64,000 nt of DNA from Pristionchus mayeri (Eukaryota; Nematoda; Chromadorea; Rhabditida; Neodiplogasteridae). Shown here in pieces: positions 10,152 to 22,114 of this stretch. The position numbers and the translations under genes are program-made. The stretch's first letter is position 1; every line of letters starts with the position of its first letter. The notes beneath the pieces are model-generated. The model saw only the letters and a program-made list of their open reading frames with translations, was not told where the DNA came from and did not search any database. The DNA lies in NCBI GenBank assembly GCA_036245805.1, contig BTRK01000006.1, forward strand, positions 46,803,257 to 46,867,256. Reading direction: 5' to 3'.

Positions 10152-11436
10152 AGGAAATGTTGACTCATCGTTCACAATAAACAGTTTCCAAAGATGTGTA
10201 CATATTGTTAGATTGATCCTATAAACTGTCTTTCCTTAAAATTTGCTTATTATTAACATATCCGAAAGTTATCATGGAGATTAAATCAACAAAATTTATG
10301 TTTAGACAATTATATTTGTAAAATTGCTAAAATGTTTCATTCCGCTTCGCAAGTTGAGAGAAGCGACTTTTGTCTCTAATTACAATTTGATATCTCCGTT
10401 CATCAAAATGAGAATGGCATAATTTACAAAAGTATCTGCACAAGAACACAAGAATGCGGAACAAGAAAGGTAATGATAAGATGCAATCTTAAGGGTGTTT
10501 GTGAAGTCACCAAAGTGCGCGAGCTATCAACGAACTATGATCGGCAAAAGTTGAACACAGATACTATTTGAGTTCACAATTCGGATAACCTTCTCAATCA
10601 TTAACGACTACCGATACCTAAAAATTCAACGTCGTTTGCTGTTTGGTTCAAGCAAAATCTCGTTCATTCACGACGTAATGTCGGTTGTGAAAAGATCGTA
10701 TAGGAACGTGTGCTTTCAACATATTTGTCATAGTACTCCTTCAAATTGAAATAATACGTTAGTCATAACATATTTTCTAGAGATTCTGCAATCACGCGCA
10801 ATATGTAAGTGAATCATGTGAGTTATTGGAAATTGCGTAGGAAGATGTGGGGTAGAAATGAGGGAAATAATGCAGAAATGAAGCTGCAAATCGAACAGGG
10901 ATGCTAGCGAACAGATCAGCCCGTCTGAAAGTAAGGATCCAATTCAATTACAGGTTCGGAGAAAGTACGGCAACATGGATTTAACCATGTATTTTCCTTC
11001 AAATCCATCGCACACTTTTGAAACGGTACACAGTATTTATCAGAGGGCTTAGGCTTATCACACCTTGGCGAATGCGTAGTTTGTAACAATCGATGTATCA
11101 CTAAAGCCAGTGCGTTCCTTGATTGAATATTTTCTGAAATTAACTAAGTATGCAAATTATGCAATTTAATTTTTTGTAGTAATCAAATGAGCTTTAAAGT
11201 TTGAAAGATCACATAAACATCATAATTTCTCCAAAGTGAGAGGAATGTTTTCATCAATATCTCATTTGTGGTTATGATACTTTCGACACCGGCGTTTAAG
11301 CGACCCTCCGCGAGAGAACGTAACAGGTCCACGGATGGCTAAAAATTCGATAACTCCCATATTTTTTTCTGAAGTGGGGGTCCCGAGTGCTGATCGCCGG
11401 CAGCAATTACTAAGGTCTGGGGTCGATTTTGAAAAA
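10152..11436. other. Inner part of left arm, no gene supported
   Basis: AT-rich sequence without a convincing exon. The last 180 bp before the spacer (from about 11261, ctcatttgtggttatgatac) read like the terminal part of a palindromic repeat, with gggtcgattttgaaaaagtt at the arm end. Mirrored at 11708-12992. Confidence 0.6.
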
Positions 11437-11707
11437 GTTTCTGGCACCCCTCACTTTTGGGGTCGAAAAATTAATAGAAAACTTTATTTATTATCAAAAT
11501 GAACTCCTACAATCAATTTTAAGCATATGACTACTTGAGGGTTATTGAAATTTGAAATTGTCGAAATTCCAGATTTTGCTCTCAATGTACCGAGAATTGG
11601 AATTTCCTTCGCTGTTGTATCTCTCTGAAATCTGTTCCAATGTAGTGTGGTGTCACTAGTATAAGTAAGTCTAAATATGGAACGTTTTCTACTCTATTTT
11701 TTAAACT
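11437..11707. other. Unpaired spacer at the palindrome centre
   Basis: About 270 bp that do not mirror each other. Pairing fails after gattttgaaaa at 11426-11436, where the left has five A and the right six T. The motif ggggtcga occurs at 11419-11426 and again about 40 bp later at 11459-11466, a possible microhomology at the turn. No coding sequence is seen. Confidence 0.85.
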
Positions 11708-12992
11708 TTTTTCAAAATCGACCCCAGACCTTAGTAATTGCTGCCGGCGATCAGCACTCGGGACCCCCACTTCAGAAAAAAATATGGGAGTTATCGAATT
11801 TTTAGCCATCCGTGGACCTGTTACGTTCTCTCGCGGAGGGTCGCTTAAACGCCGGTGTCGAAAGTATCATAACCACAAATGAGATATTGATGAAAACATT
11901 CCTCTCACTTTGGAGAAATTATGATGTTTATGTGATCTTTCAAACTTTAAAGCTCATTTGATTACTACAAAAAATTAAATTGCATAATTTGCATACTTAG
12001 TTAATTTCAGAAAATATTCAATCAAGGAACGCACTGGCTTTAGTGATACATCGATTGTTACAAACTACGCATTCGCCAAGGTGTGATAAGCCTAAGCCCT
12101 CTGATAAATACTGTGTACCGTTTCAAAAGTGTGCGATGGATTTGAAGGAAAATACATGGTTAAATCCATGTTGCCGTACTTTCTCCGAACCTGTAATTGA
12201 ATTGGATCCTTACTTTCAGACGGGCTGATCTGTTCGCTAGCATCCCTGTTCGATTTGCAGCTTCATTTCTGCATTATTTCCCTCATTTCTACCCCACATC
12301 TTCCTACGCAATTTCCAATAACTCACATGATTCACTTACATATTGCGCGTGATTGCAGAATCTCTAGAAAATATGTTATGACTAACGTATTATTTCAATT
12401 TGAAGGAGTACTATGACAAATATGTTGAAAGCACACGTTCCTATACGATCTTTTCACAACCGACATTACGTCGTGAATGAACGAGATTTTGCTTGAACCA
12501 AACAGCAAACGACGTTGAATTTTTAGGTATCGGTAGTCGTTAATGATTGAGAAGGTTATCCGAATTGTGAACTCAAATAGTATCTGTGTTCAACTTTTGC
12601 CGATCATAGTTCGTTGATAGCTCGCGCACTTTGGTGACTTCACAAACACCCTTAAGATTGCATCTTATCATTACCTTTCTTGTTCCGCATTCTTGTGTTC
12701 TTGTGCAGATACTTTTGTAAATTATGCCATTCTCATTTTGATGAACGGAGATATCAAATTGTAATTAGAGACAAAAGTCGCTTCTCTCAACTTGCGAAGC
12801 GGAATGAAACATTTTAGCAATTTTACAAATATAATTGTCTAAACATAAATTTTGTTGATTTAATCTCCATGATAACTTTCGGATATGTTAATAATAAGCA
12901 AATTTTAAGGAAAGACAGTTTATAGGATCAATCTAACAATATGTACACATCTTTGGAAACTGTTTATTGTGAACGATGAGTCAACATTTCCT

Positions 12993-13367
12993 CTATTGTA
13001 GTGAAGCTCGGCAGATTTCCTGCAAAATAGTTCATAGTTAACACCAACACCGTTGATTCTTTTAGGGAACAATTTGAACACTAACATGAAGTCTCTGCTG
13101 CTCATCTTGAACATTGGTGTTGAGAGTGAAGGTGTTAGAGGACGATCTGAATAAGTGCAATTTATATTTTAACATTGTGCATATTGTAACTCACTTCTTC
13201 TGGGATACAGAAGACGTTGATAACGCAGAGCTGGAATCTGAGTTATTTCGAGATCGCTGTCCGTCATTCTTGTCTCCGATACTGTAGGGATAGTAGCGAG
13301 TGATGCCAATAATCTGAAGTGCATTCTGTTGTCAAAAAATAGACTGAAAATCGCTTACGTTGAGCAT
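12993..13367 (-). CDS. Small serine-rich peptide gene, copy 3 (mirror of copy 2)
   Basis: Mirror of 9777-10151 with no difference that I could see. The ATG is at 13367-13365, and exons mirror those of copy 2. The TATA box is at 13486-13492 and the GC box near 13518-13526 on the minus strand. Same divergent C-terminus as copy 2. Confidence 0.7.
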
Positions 13368-14552
13368 TTCGGGTAGAACAGTCGAGGTTGCTGACAGGAG
13401 CGGTGCAAAAAATTAGCAATTGGCTGATCTGCTGTGTGCACCAACAGAATAAGAAATGTGATTGTTCATCACGCGGACATGTCCATTTTATAGTGCTGTT
13501 GGTTCGATATTATGATCGGGGCGGAGCCTGTTCCGGGGTTCCTTGATCACTCGCCTGAGCGAGTGCGCAGGATGCTGACGTCACGAGCTCTCAATAAGGC
13601 GACAACGAATCTAATGCGTCCCTTATTTGCTCGAGTTGTCCTGTTTCTTCATGTGAGTTCGCCTGTTTCGGAGAAAGGATCCTCGATCACTACTCCCTGT
13701 GCGAGTGCACAACTTGATGACGACACAACCACTAATGGGTGAGTGGCAAATAAGGTCGAATTGAGTTGGTGTCCCCGACTTTTCCTTATTTCCGGATCCA
13801 GTATTACTTAGTCTTTCATAAGTATATGTAATACATGAATTTCTGTTGATCAAACTAAAAAATATATAGAAACTTTTTTTTGCTCTGATCATCACATCAT
13901 GTGTTTTCACTTTTTTTCTGTTTTAGATTTTCACAAATGTTCTTAGGTCGCTCGGTAAAATAAGTGCACAAATTTGCAAATCAGAGCACACACTGTGGAC
14001 TTCTCAATTAACGAACAGATGTTTTCACCAACAATCATACTCCTTGTCGGTGAACCTTCGAACTCCATTATTTGTTCGATTTGTCTTGTTTCTTCATTCG
14101 AGTTTGCGTGTCTCGAGCAGGGTTCCTTGATCACTACTCCTCAATCCGAGTCCTTTTTGGTCCTAGCTCGCTGGCCAATACGAGTTGTTGTTGACCTCAT
14201 AGACAATCGGATCCTTGCAAGTGCAAATCTTGCAGAAATGTTGATCGCATACTCCACATAATTGTACAAATGTCAATAAAATTTGAACACTGCCATGCCG
14301 GAAATTTTTTTACCACTCATTATTTCTCCATATTTTCAATAGTAGCGCCAACCGATTCCGAGAATTTCATGTGTGTGTTGATACTCATATGTTATGTTAG
14401 ACAAGAAAATTTATTGCAATGGGTAAGGGATTCTACTAGAGTTCGAGAAACGATACCATGGTCTCTTCATTTTACACACTCTCTCACCGATCGGCCGGTC
14501 TAGAGAGTATTTGAAATGAGGAGACGGCGACCCGAATTACGAACTCTAGATT

Positions 14553-14650
14553 CTACACTCTTGTGGGAGTGTGTCTCGCGATGAATCCATTAGGAGGAGA
14601 GGCATCGTTGTAGTACGAGGTGACGAACTGAAGTGGATTCAGTTTCTCTC

Positions 14651-14746
<96 letters not shown>

Positions 14747-17738
14747 CAATACCTGAGTGTTCTCCATTACAAAGCACGTTCTTCTTCACTCTATTCACAC
14801 TGAAATCGTCACGCACGAGATTCGAAGTAAGGGAGTGGAGACTCACGTGTTCCTATTGCTATTGGTCATGTCCTTGATGACGATGTCCTGAGTGACGTTC
14901 GCGTCGATGTCCCAAGTAACGCGAAGCTTCCTGCAAACAACCGCCATGTCAGTGCTTTTATATTATAATAATTTATCATGTGTGACAGCACAGAGTTATA
15001 GAATATATTGCTATATCAGAAAATAACTTCAACAAACGAACGTCGATGAGTGGAGGTTCTTCGCCGTAGAATCCGCCGTTCCATTGACGGAAGACCTGCG
15101 ATTAAGAAAGGATAGCAATGGGTCGGATAATTACCGTCGGAAACTCCGGATGAGAACCAAATATAGTACACTTCCTCAATATTTGTCGAAAATGCTTCTG
15201 TGAAGAAGGGTACATTTTTTAGTATCATCCGATGGTGATCATCCGGCATAGTACCGGTAGGAGTGAAGGGGCTGTCTCACCTGGAGTGGATTGACCTTGG
15301 CGCATCCGTGGAAGCCAGGAGGAGCGATGAAGCCTCCCTTGGAGAGATCACGCACGTTCACTGCAAACGAGCAAGGCTCTTCTTCCGTTAATGGAATCGC
15401 GGATACTGGTAACAAGTAGACGTCCGCTCATCTTCGTTCTTTTGTTTGTTCAACCAAAAAAGCGAGTGGAATGGCATGCGTGATTGTTGTACAATAGGTG
15501 ACTCAATGTAGGTCGAAAAGATGAATATCTCACGCCAGTCGTAGTTGGCCTTGATGGACACGGGGTTCTTCTTGTCAAAGACCAGTGAGATAATGGGACC
15601 ATTCACGTGGAACTCGAAGCCGTCGAACTGCCTGCGTAGTTGGAGGTGAGAGCACATCAATGGCGAACGCAGCAGAGAGACTGCTGCACCTATCGGCAAC
15701 TCCCCCGCCCACTCACTGAGTCTTGTACGCGTAGGTGCACTGATCGGCGTTGTTCTCGAGCGCATTGTCGAATCCGGTGAGACGAGCAGTTCACCTGGTT
15801 TTTTTTTTATTTTTTATTTTTTATTTTGTTTTTCTTTTTGGTTTTTCTTTTTTTTCTTTTTTCTGGGTTTTGTAGGGATCACAATCTATTGTAGTACTGG
15901 ATGAGTGCTAGCAATTACATGTCGGTTTTTTCTGAGCTCTTTCTGAGTACCTCTCAGAAGAAACAATTAAAGATCAAATATCAACTTGCGAAACTCGGTT
16001 GAGGATGGATAACCTCGCACTTCTCAGCTTTTCTAATCTCACTCACCGCTCCTCTCTCAGCCTTGACTACGAATTGTTTCGCCGCGAGTACAGTCACGAC
16101 GTTCTTGGGAGCGACGGAAGGACGAACCATCGAAGAGGCATCGTAGATCTCGTAGTCGATTGAACTGGCTGAAGAAACTGTTCACTTTTGGCTGACAGGA
16201 CAATTGATGTGCGAATGATGTAACAGGTAAAGTGGGCATCAACGTATTGCGATTTTACAGTCGTCAAGAGCCGACTACGCTAGGAGGTGCAGTCCGGTGA
16301 GGGCGACTGATGATGGTCGAAAGGTGTGTGGGCAAACTATTGCATTGCTGGTAAGAGCACATTGCACAGTTTGTATGTGTGCCCCCTCGAGATACCGTAC
16401 CCTTCGTGCGGTCGATGACGTAAACAGAGACATCTGAAGGCTGTGCGTCGGGCGAGTTGAGATTGAGGATCGAGTAGCGACCTCGAGTCTGCAATGAGAA
16501 ATGTCAGTTGAGTGAATTACATTTTATTTGCAAGTAGATCTCGTTGAGATCATTCCTTTAGTTTCCTAATTTCTAATTAATAGGCAATTTTCCGAAGGAA
16601 AAGCAACCCTTTGTCATCCAGCTACGACATCGTATTATCATGTTTCTAATGTCCCGGTAACATCTATTTGTATTCTCCTACTCTATCGCATGATAAAGTA
16701 TTACTATCAACTCACAGCCAGATCGTAAGGCAGTTTCTGGGAAGTTCCAGCCTGCACTTGCTTGGAAATGGCCGCGATGCTGTGAAATTATATAATTAAA
16801 GGAGGAGTAAAGGCAAAATTCCATTTGTGAAGCTCTCATATGCACTTCCGAGATATGCCCAACGATAAGAAACTCCGAAATTTTGCACATTGATATCTCC
16901 ATTCCGAACAGAGCTATCGGTAGTTGGCTGGAAGCCAAATCAGGAAAAGCTCATGCAATGAGCGAGAGAGCACGCGACTTGAAGAGAGTTCTCTCTCTAA
17001 TTAAAACATATTTCAACCGGGCGCGCGTTTGCCTTTACTCCTCCTTTAAAGAGGGAGAAGAGTGAATCCCCACCTCATGTCCTTTCCACTCGCGTTGCCG
17101 TGCACGACGAGCTTATTCATATAAGCGTCCTACAAAATTCAACGTTGACTTATCTTCCATAGCGTCCATATCAAATGGATATCGTATTGCCTAGTACTAA
17201 CCTGAGCTGTTCCCGAAGTCGACGCATAGATGAGACAGCCATTGTCGCAGCGGGGAAGAGCAACCTGCAGTTATACTACTAATATCTTATTATATTGATT
17301 GAAACATATCCCCATCTTCAATATTCAAGTATCACAAAAAAATGTGCCGGTTCTCAAAAAAAACACGTGCGATTTCTATAGCTGAGAATGAACGAATCGG
17401 TACCTTTTTGTGTCTGAAGGACAAAGGCCAAGTACAATTTTGACGTTGAGGCTTGTAAATGTTGACGGTGTCTAACCTCCTTGGTTCCATGGAAATCATA
17501 GATGTCGTAGAGAGACGACTGAGAAAATTGGACGACGGAGCCTGCATTCGAAAACTCTTTTCGATCACCCGATGTACGTCCGTACGGGAAACCTACCACT
17601 GATTACCCATGGATCTACATCTAAGAATAACTGTAGGGCATGGATACAAACTGCCCGAGTGGACAATCGACTTACTTGCGAAGGGCAGAAGCGCGAGACA
17701 GAGGAGAGGAAGGGAGATCTTCTTCTCTCGAATATCAT
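14553..17738 (-). CDS. Predicted secreted protein, mirror copy
   Basis: Mirror of the gene at 5406-8591; each exon is at 23144 minus the left-arm position. The translated exons are identical to the left copy. Both oddities of the left copy (ATG out of frame with the signal peptide, TGA after the exon 8 acceptor) are present here as well, so they predate the duplication or share one cause. Confidence 0.65.
14645..14747 (-). repeat. (CT)n microsatellite, mirror copy
   Basis: Mirror of the (GA)n tract at 8397-8499, in the last intron of the mirrored secreted-protein gene. Confidence 0.9.
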
Positions 17739-17813
17739 TTCTCCACCAGGGCTTGCCCTTTATAGGCCGCGTTCATAAGTCTAACACGTAGTCACGCCGA
17801 GACTCCGCCCTCT

Positions 17814-19902
17814 ATCGTTCCTTCAATGGCCTGATGTCCTGGACTGGCAATCGAAAATTTCTAAGCATCAACGTACTTCGCCCCTCCGACTCTCTCTCCT
17901 ATTAAAAAAGTCGTTAATCGTGCAAAATAAACGCGTATAGACGTGTAAGGAGTTACAAGTCCGATTCTGGTCTTAGCATCAGTTGAAGTTTGAAGTCTTT
18001 GTCATCAGAGCTAACTAAAAGCGGAAACGACCACGTTCTGAAAAAGGGGGCGGAGGCTGCGCAAACGTTGAATGGAAGCGGTTCAAAGAACCAAATAGGG
18101 GCCGACGGTACACAAAAACACAGAGACTGAGCGAAAGCGTGCCTAGAGCCTCACAGATCGCGTGCGATTTCTGTAGCTGCGAATGAACGTACACGGAGAT
18201 CTGTGTCTGTCTGGTGGGCACACGCAGACTGCCTTTCAATCTGAATCCGTGCTTTAAGCGGATTGTATTTTTTTTATAAAATGCATTCGGTTTTTAGTAT
18301 CGACTGTTAGAATTGTTAGTCTTTCCTGTTCGGATAGTCAGCACAACTGGGAATCTGTTATCCACTGCACTTTTCTCTAATTGGTGTGAATCGTTCGACG
18401 TCGATGAGAATCATACTCTTTAGCCATTGGAAGAACAGCGCAAAACGTAGGGGCGCGAGTGCTACTAGCTACCCACGCCGCTGGTAAGCCCCCTCCCTAT
18501 TCGTCGATTTTCGTGACGGGCAAGACGCCGCCAGTACTGACTGAAAATCTGTCCATGGCGCATCATACTTCCCTTCAATGGATTCATCTCTTCTGGTGGG
18601 CGATCTCATAAATATAATTTTCTTAAAATCACAAATCGATCATAAAATGATTCTACAATAATTAGAGATACGGAAGGATACTTTAAAATACTTTTATGCT
18701 CGATTTTGGATTTTTAGAAAAATGTGTGAGCCAAGGAACTGGATCTGACCCAAGAAACTGGGTTACGGTAGTTACTTGGGTACTGTAGAATCGAATCGGC
18801 GCGGTACCAGGACTTTTTAAAAATAAAGTTCGTTTGCGATAATAGGGTTTACGGTGGTGGTATACGGTATCTGTGGGTAGTTTACTATCGACTGGGTACG
18901 GCACCTAGTCTTGACCTACCATTGAACTACCAATCGATTTTTGACCATGACCCTGTGTCCCTGTGGATTGCGCCTCTCTAAAATGGGGCGCCACGCACAC
19001 CCATGAGTAGGGGGTCATGGTCTGAAAACACCTCGCCGCCAGTGCTGCGCGACTATGATGAATACCCAGCGCCTGGTCAACTCGATCTGCAGTGATGCAT
19101 AGATAAATGATCATGTTTGTTGTAGAGTGATTATTGCAATGGGATGACAGTGCGAATCCGTGAGGGAAACTTTTCCAGAAGCATTATGCAGGTACATACA
19201 TATCTCACTGGAATATAAATTCCACAGAATACGTGATGCTGAGAGCGAATTACGAGGAACGGTATGAGTGCAATTGAGGTCGAGTTGGATATTCTGAATT
19301 CAATTTTTCCCCTCCCTATTTCCTTTCTCTTCTATTTATAATTTTTTCACTTTACTCGGTTCAAGATTTTCATTTTAACTGTTCTTCGGACGCTCGGAAA
19401 AAAATTAGTGCGCAAGTTGTTGACGTCACAAATCAGACACATGCAATTCAATGCTGAGTTAACGAACAATTGTTTTCATCAACAAACAAACTCCTTGGCG
19501 ATGAACCTTCGAACTACAGTATTTGTTCGATTTGTCATGTTTCTAGTTCCCGTGTTCCCGAGCAGGGTTCCTTGATCACTCCTCTCCAATGCAAGTGCAC
19601 ATTTTGATGACGACACAACCATTCGATCCAACGTCAGTGCATCTTATACAATATCATTGTTTTCTTATTCCTGACTGTTCCGTTTTAAAAAATCGGTTCC
19701 CTTTTGTACCCACTTACAACTGGTTGGATGCGAGAGAACTTGAAGAATGAAAACATTTTTTTTTATAATTGTGGCATTTTTCAGCTTGAATTGTGCATAC
19801 AAACTGTGAATCCAGAGTCGTTCCAGGATATTTTACAGACACATCACAGGCCAGATCACGATAAACAAGACAGGTAATTGGAAGCCTGAGAAAACAAATG
19901 GT
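17814..19902. other. Intergenic stretch in right arm, no gene supported
   Basis: Mirror of 3242-5330; same content and no convincing exon. Confidence 0.6.
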
Positions 19903-20018
19903 GGAGATTAGAGTTCGAGAAACTATGCCAAGTTCATTTTACATACTCTCTAGACCGGTCGATCGGAGAGAGAGTGTGTAGAATGAAGAGACCGTGGTAT
20001 CCTTTCTCGAACTCTAGT
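19903..20018. repeat. Hairpin repeat at the start of the right-hand tandem array
   Basis: Mirror of 3126-3241. Tandem unit A begins inside it, and its right half is present again at about 22428-22488 at the start of unit B. Confidence 0.7.
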
Positions 20019-21462
20019 GGAGATAAGCAAAATCCAAACCAACCACATTTAACGACCCAGTAAGGCTGTGCAACGAACGAGGACGAAGATATTAAATAGA
20101 CTCAAGACTACTTCGATCGTGTGCATTACCTTCTTCTCTTTTTGTTACCTTCTAGTTTATCACTTCACTATAATTCGGGTGTTTACTGCACCTGATCCCA
20201 GGTCGCTGGCCAATGTGAGTGCGCAATTTGCTGACGCCATAGGCCAGCGAATTACCGCAAGAGGAAATATGAAACCTCGACCACATATCACGAATTTTGA
20301 AGTTCTGCTCTCAAAAACTATTCTACTGCACAAGGTTATGTCACAAGCGTATTCATGCACAGTAATCACTGATATGAGCTTTCTTTAAAATACTGTTGTT
20401 CAATTTTCTGAGTCTTTATCCATGAACACTTCCAAAATTGTCCTTGATGACGAGGCAACCGGAACGCATTATATTACACCCGGAATTACTGAAAATGACG
20501 CTAGTTGACATCAATTTCCACCGATCGTATCACCAGATCTTTTTCAAAGATCATCTGAAAACATCATTCAACTATTCATATATGAAGATCATAGATCTTG
20601 CATCACTCCAAATTGAAGTTTAAACATGTAGTGTAAACAGAGAGCATACGGTAGTTAGGTGCAGCTAGGGAACAGCCTATATCAAATCGCTCCGCTCCTA
20701 AAATATCGCCCATTGAGCAATCGCCTGACTTTCCTCGTTGTACACGCTCTCTCGTCTCACTAACCGATGAGAGTGTGTGGGGACGGAGAGAGCGAGACCT
20801 TTGATCCCCCCCATTCCATTCTTCCGGAGCCTCTTAGAATTGTTAGAAGAACAACCACACATAAAGTGTGTTTTGATAGACGCTAAGTATTGACGCAAAT
20901 GTCCTACATTTTTGCACCCTTCCCTCTAAGATCCGTGTGTACCTCTTCAGTTCCTGAAAGTTGGTTCTCGCTTAGTGCAATAGTTCCATGTTTGTAGCGG
21001 CCAGGGTAGAGGAAGGCGAGGTTCCGTAGAATAGCTTTTGATAAACAGAGTTGAGATTGATTTTCACGTGCAAATTGTTCAAAGCTTGTCCTTTGTCTAC
21101 CAAGTCCGGAATGTAAAATGATCAATGTTCATCTATGTAAATATTTTATCTCGCTTGTAAATTGATACTAGATAGAGAATAGGCAATAATAAAATCGTGC
21201 TGAAGCGACAGGTTCTGCACATCTACAACTGATCCAGACTATAAACAGTACTCAATACATCATGCAGTGGTTGTCAGATCATTGGAAAGAAATAGTACGC
21301 AGCACTTTGAAATTGCTATTGACAAATGATGCGCTAAAATTATCGTGTCAACATTATGCGCTGAAAGTACGTGCGTAAAAAGTCAAGAGATCAAATTGGT
21401 CACCTCTTTGATTAGTTGGTCTTAGAACTGGTCGTTATTTGCATGTCATCAATCATCCTGAG

Positions 21463-21599
21463 AGTACGTGACTTTTTCGAACTATCTAGGAAGAATGTGC
21501 AGAGAAACGTGCACTTTACCCATGGATCACAATTGCATCAGGCGAAAACGGCCCATGCTCCGCCCCTTCCAATTATCATCGCGTCGGCAGTATAAAATG
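21463..21599 (+). promoter_or_regulatory. Conserved promoter block of peptide gene copy 4
   Basis: Contains gtacgtgactttttcgaact, a GTGCA...GTGCAC dyad (21495-21513), CTCCGCCCC at 21558-21566 and TATAAAA at 21591-21597. Nearly the same block precedes copies 1, 5, 6, 7 and 8, which suggests it is a functional promoter rather than passenger DNA. Confidence 0.78.
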
Positions 21600-21714
21600 A
21601 CCGTTCCAAGTATTGACCACACACATCGCCTTCCTGTTTTTCAAGTGATCTTCAACTTAGTCTACTCTCTGCCACTTCTTTATCTACTTTGCATACTCAA
21701 CCGTTCCATATATT

Positions 21715-22114
21715 ATGCTCAGCGTAAGTAATACCGCTCAATTGATTTTACGCTCACTATCAATCCAAGAGTACCATTCGAGCAAGTAAGGCATATTTTC
21801 TTTAAAACGCCCGCTTTCAGATCATTGGCATTGCTCGCAGCTATCCTTACATCATGGGGGACAGGAATGATGGACAGCGATCTCGCACTAACTCAGAAGC
21901 CAGCTCCACTGCCTCTTCAGCATCTTCACCCGTAACCAAGAAGAAGTGAGATTATCATATCTAAATTCTTAATGTTGATAATTTCCTTCAGGTCCAGCAC
22001 CAATTCATTCACCCTCTGGATCAAGGTTCAAGATGAAATGAAGGATCATCTCATTGAGCCATCATGTGAGTTTTGACGAGTTGTATGACAAATTTGAATG
22101 TATTTTTTTCAGGA
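21715..22114 (+). CDS. Small serine-rich peptide gene, copy 4
   Basis: Exons 21715-21723, 21821-21945, 21992-22065 and 22113-22114. The phases fit (0, 2, 1) and the last splice joins T to GA, making a stop codon split by the intron. Product 69 residues: MLS, the block IIGIARSYPYIMGDRNDGQR, a linker rich in Ser, Ala and Thr, then SFTLWIKVQDEMKDHLIEPS. Retention of the last 47 bp intron would add only Cys-Glu-Phe before a TGA. Downstream there is a conserved untranslated stretch containing caccggttgtattcgaatat. Confidence 0.75.

Larger units (their letters stand above)
1..11436 (+). repeat. Left arm of giant (>23 kb) palindrome
   Basis: This arm is the reverse complement of 11708-23143: paired positions sum to 23144 throughout, checked at many landmarks between 55/23089 and 11424/11720. 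Identity looks above 99.9%. By eye I found only about ten single-base differences, for example near 2088, 3001, 3507, 5178, 6023, 6497, 6544 and 7012 (left-arm positions). The arm runs off the left edge of the window, so the true outer end is not seen. It carries a secreted-protein gene, one divergent small-peptide gene and one full 2.47 kb repeat unit. It could be a real inverted duplication or a foldback assembly artefact. Confidence 0.97.

Noticed and set aside
21468..21731. 87-codon open frame over the promoter and start of peptide gene copy 4 (also in copies 1, 5 and 8)
   Set aside because: It runs through the GC box, TATA box and leader of the peptide gene in another frame; the spliced four-exon model with matched phases explains the region better.
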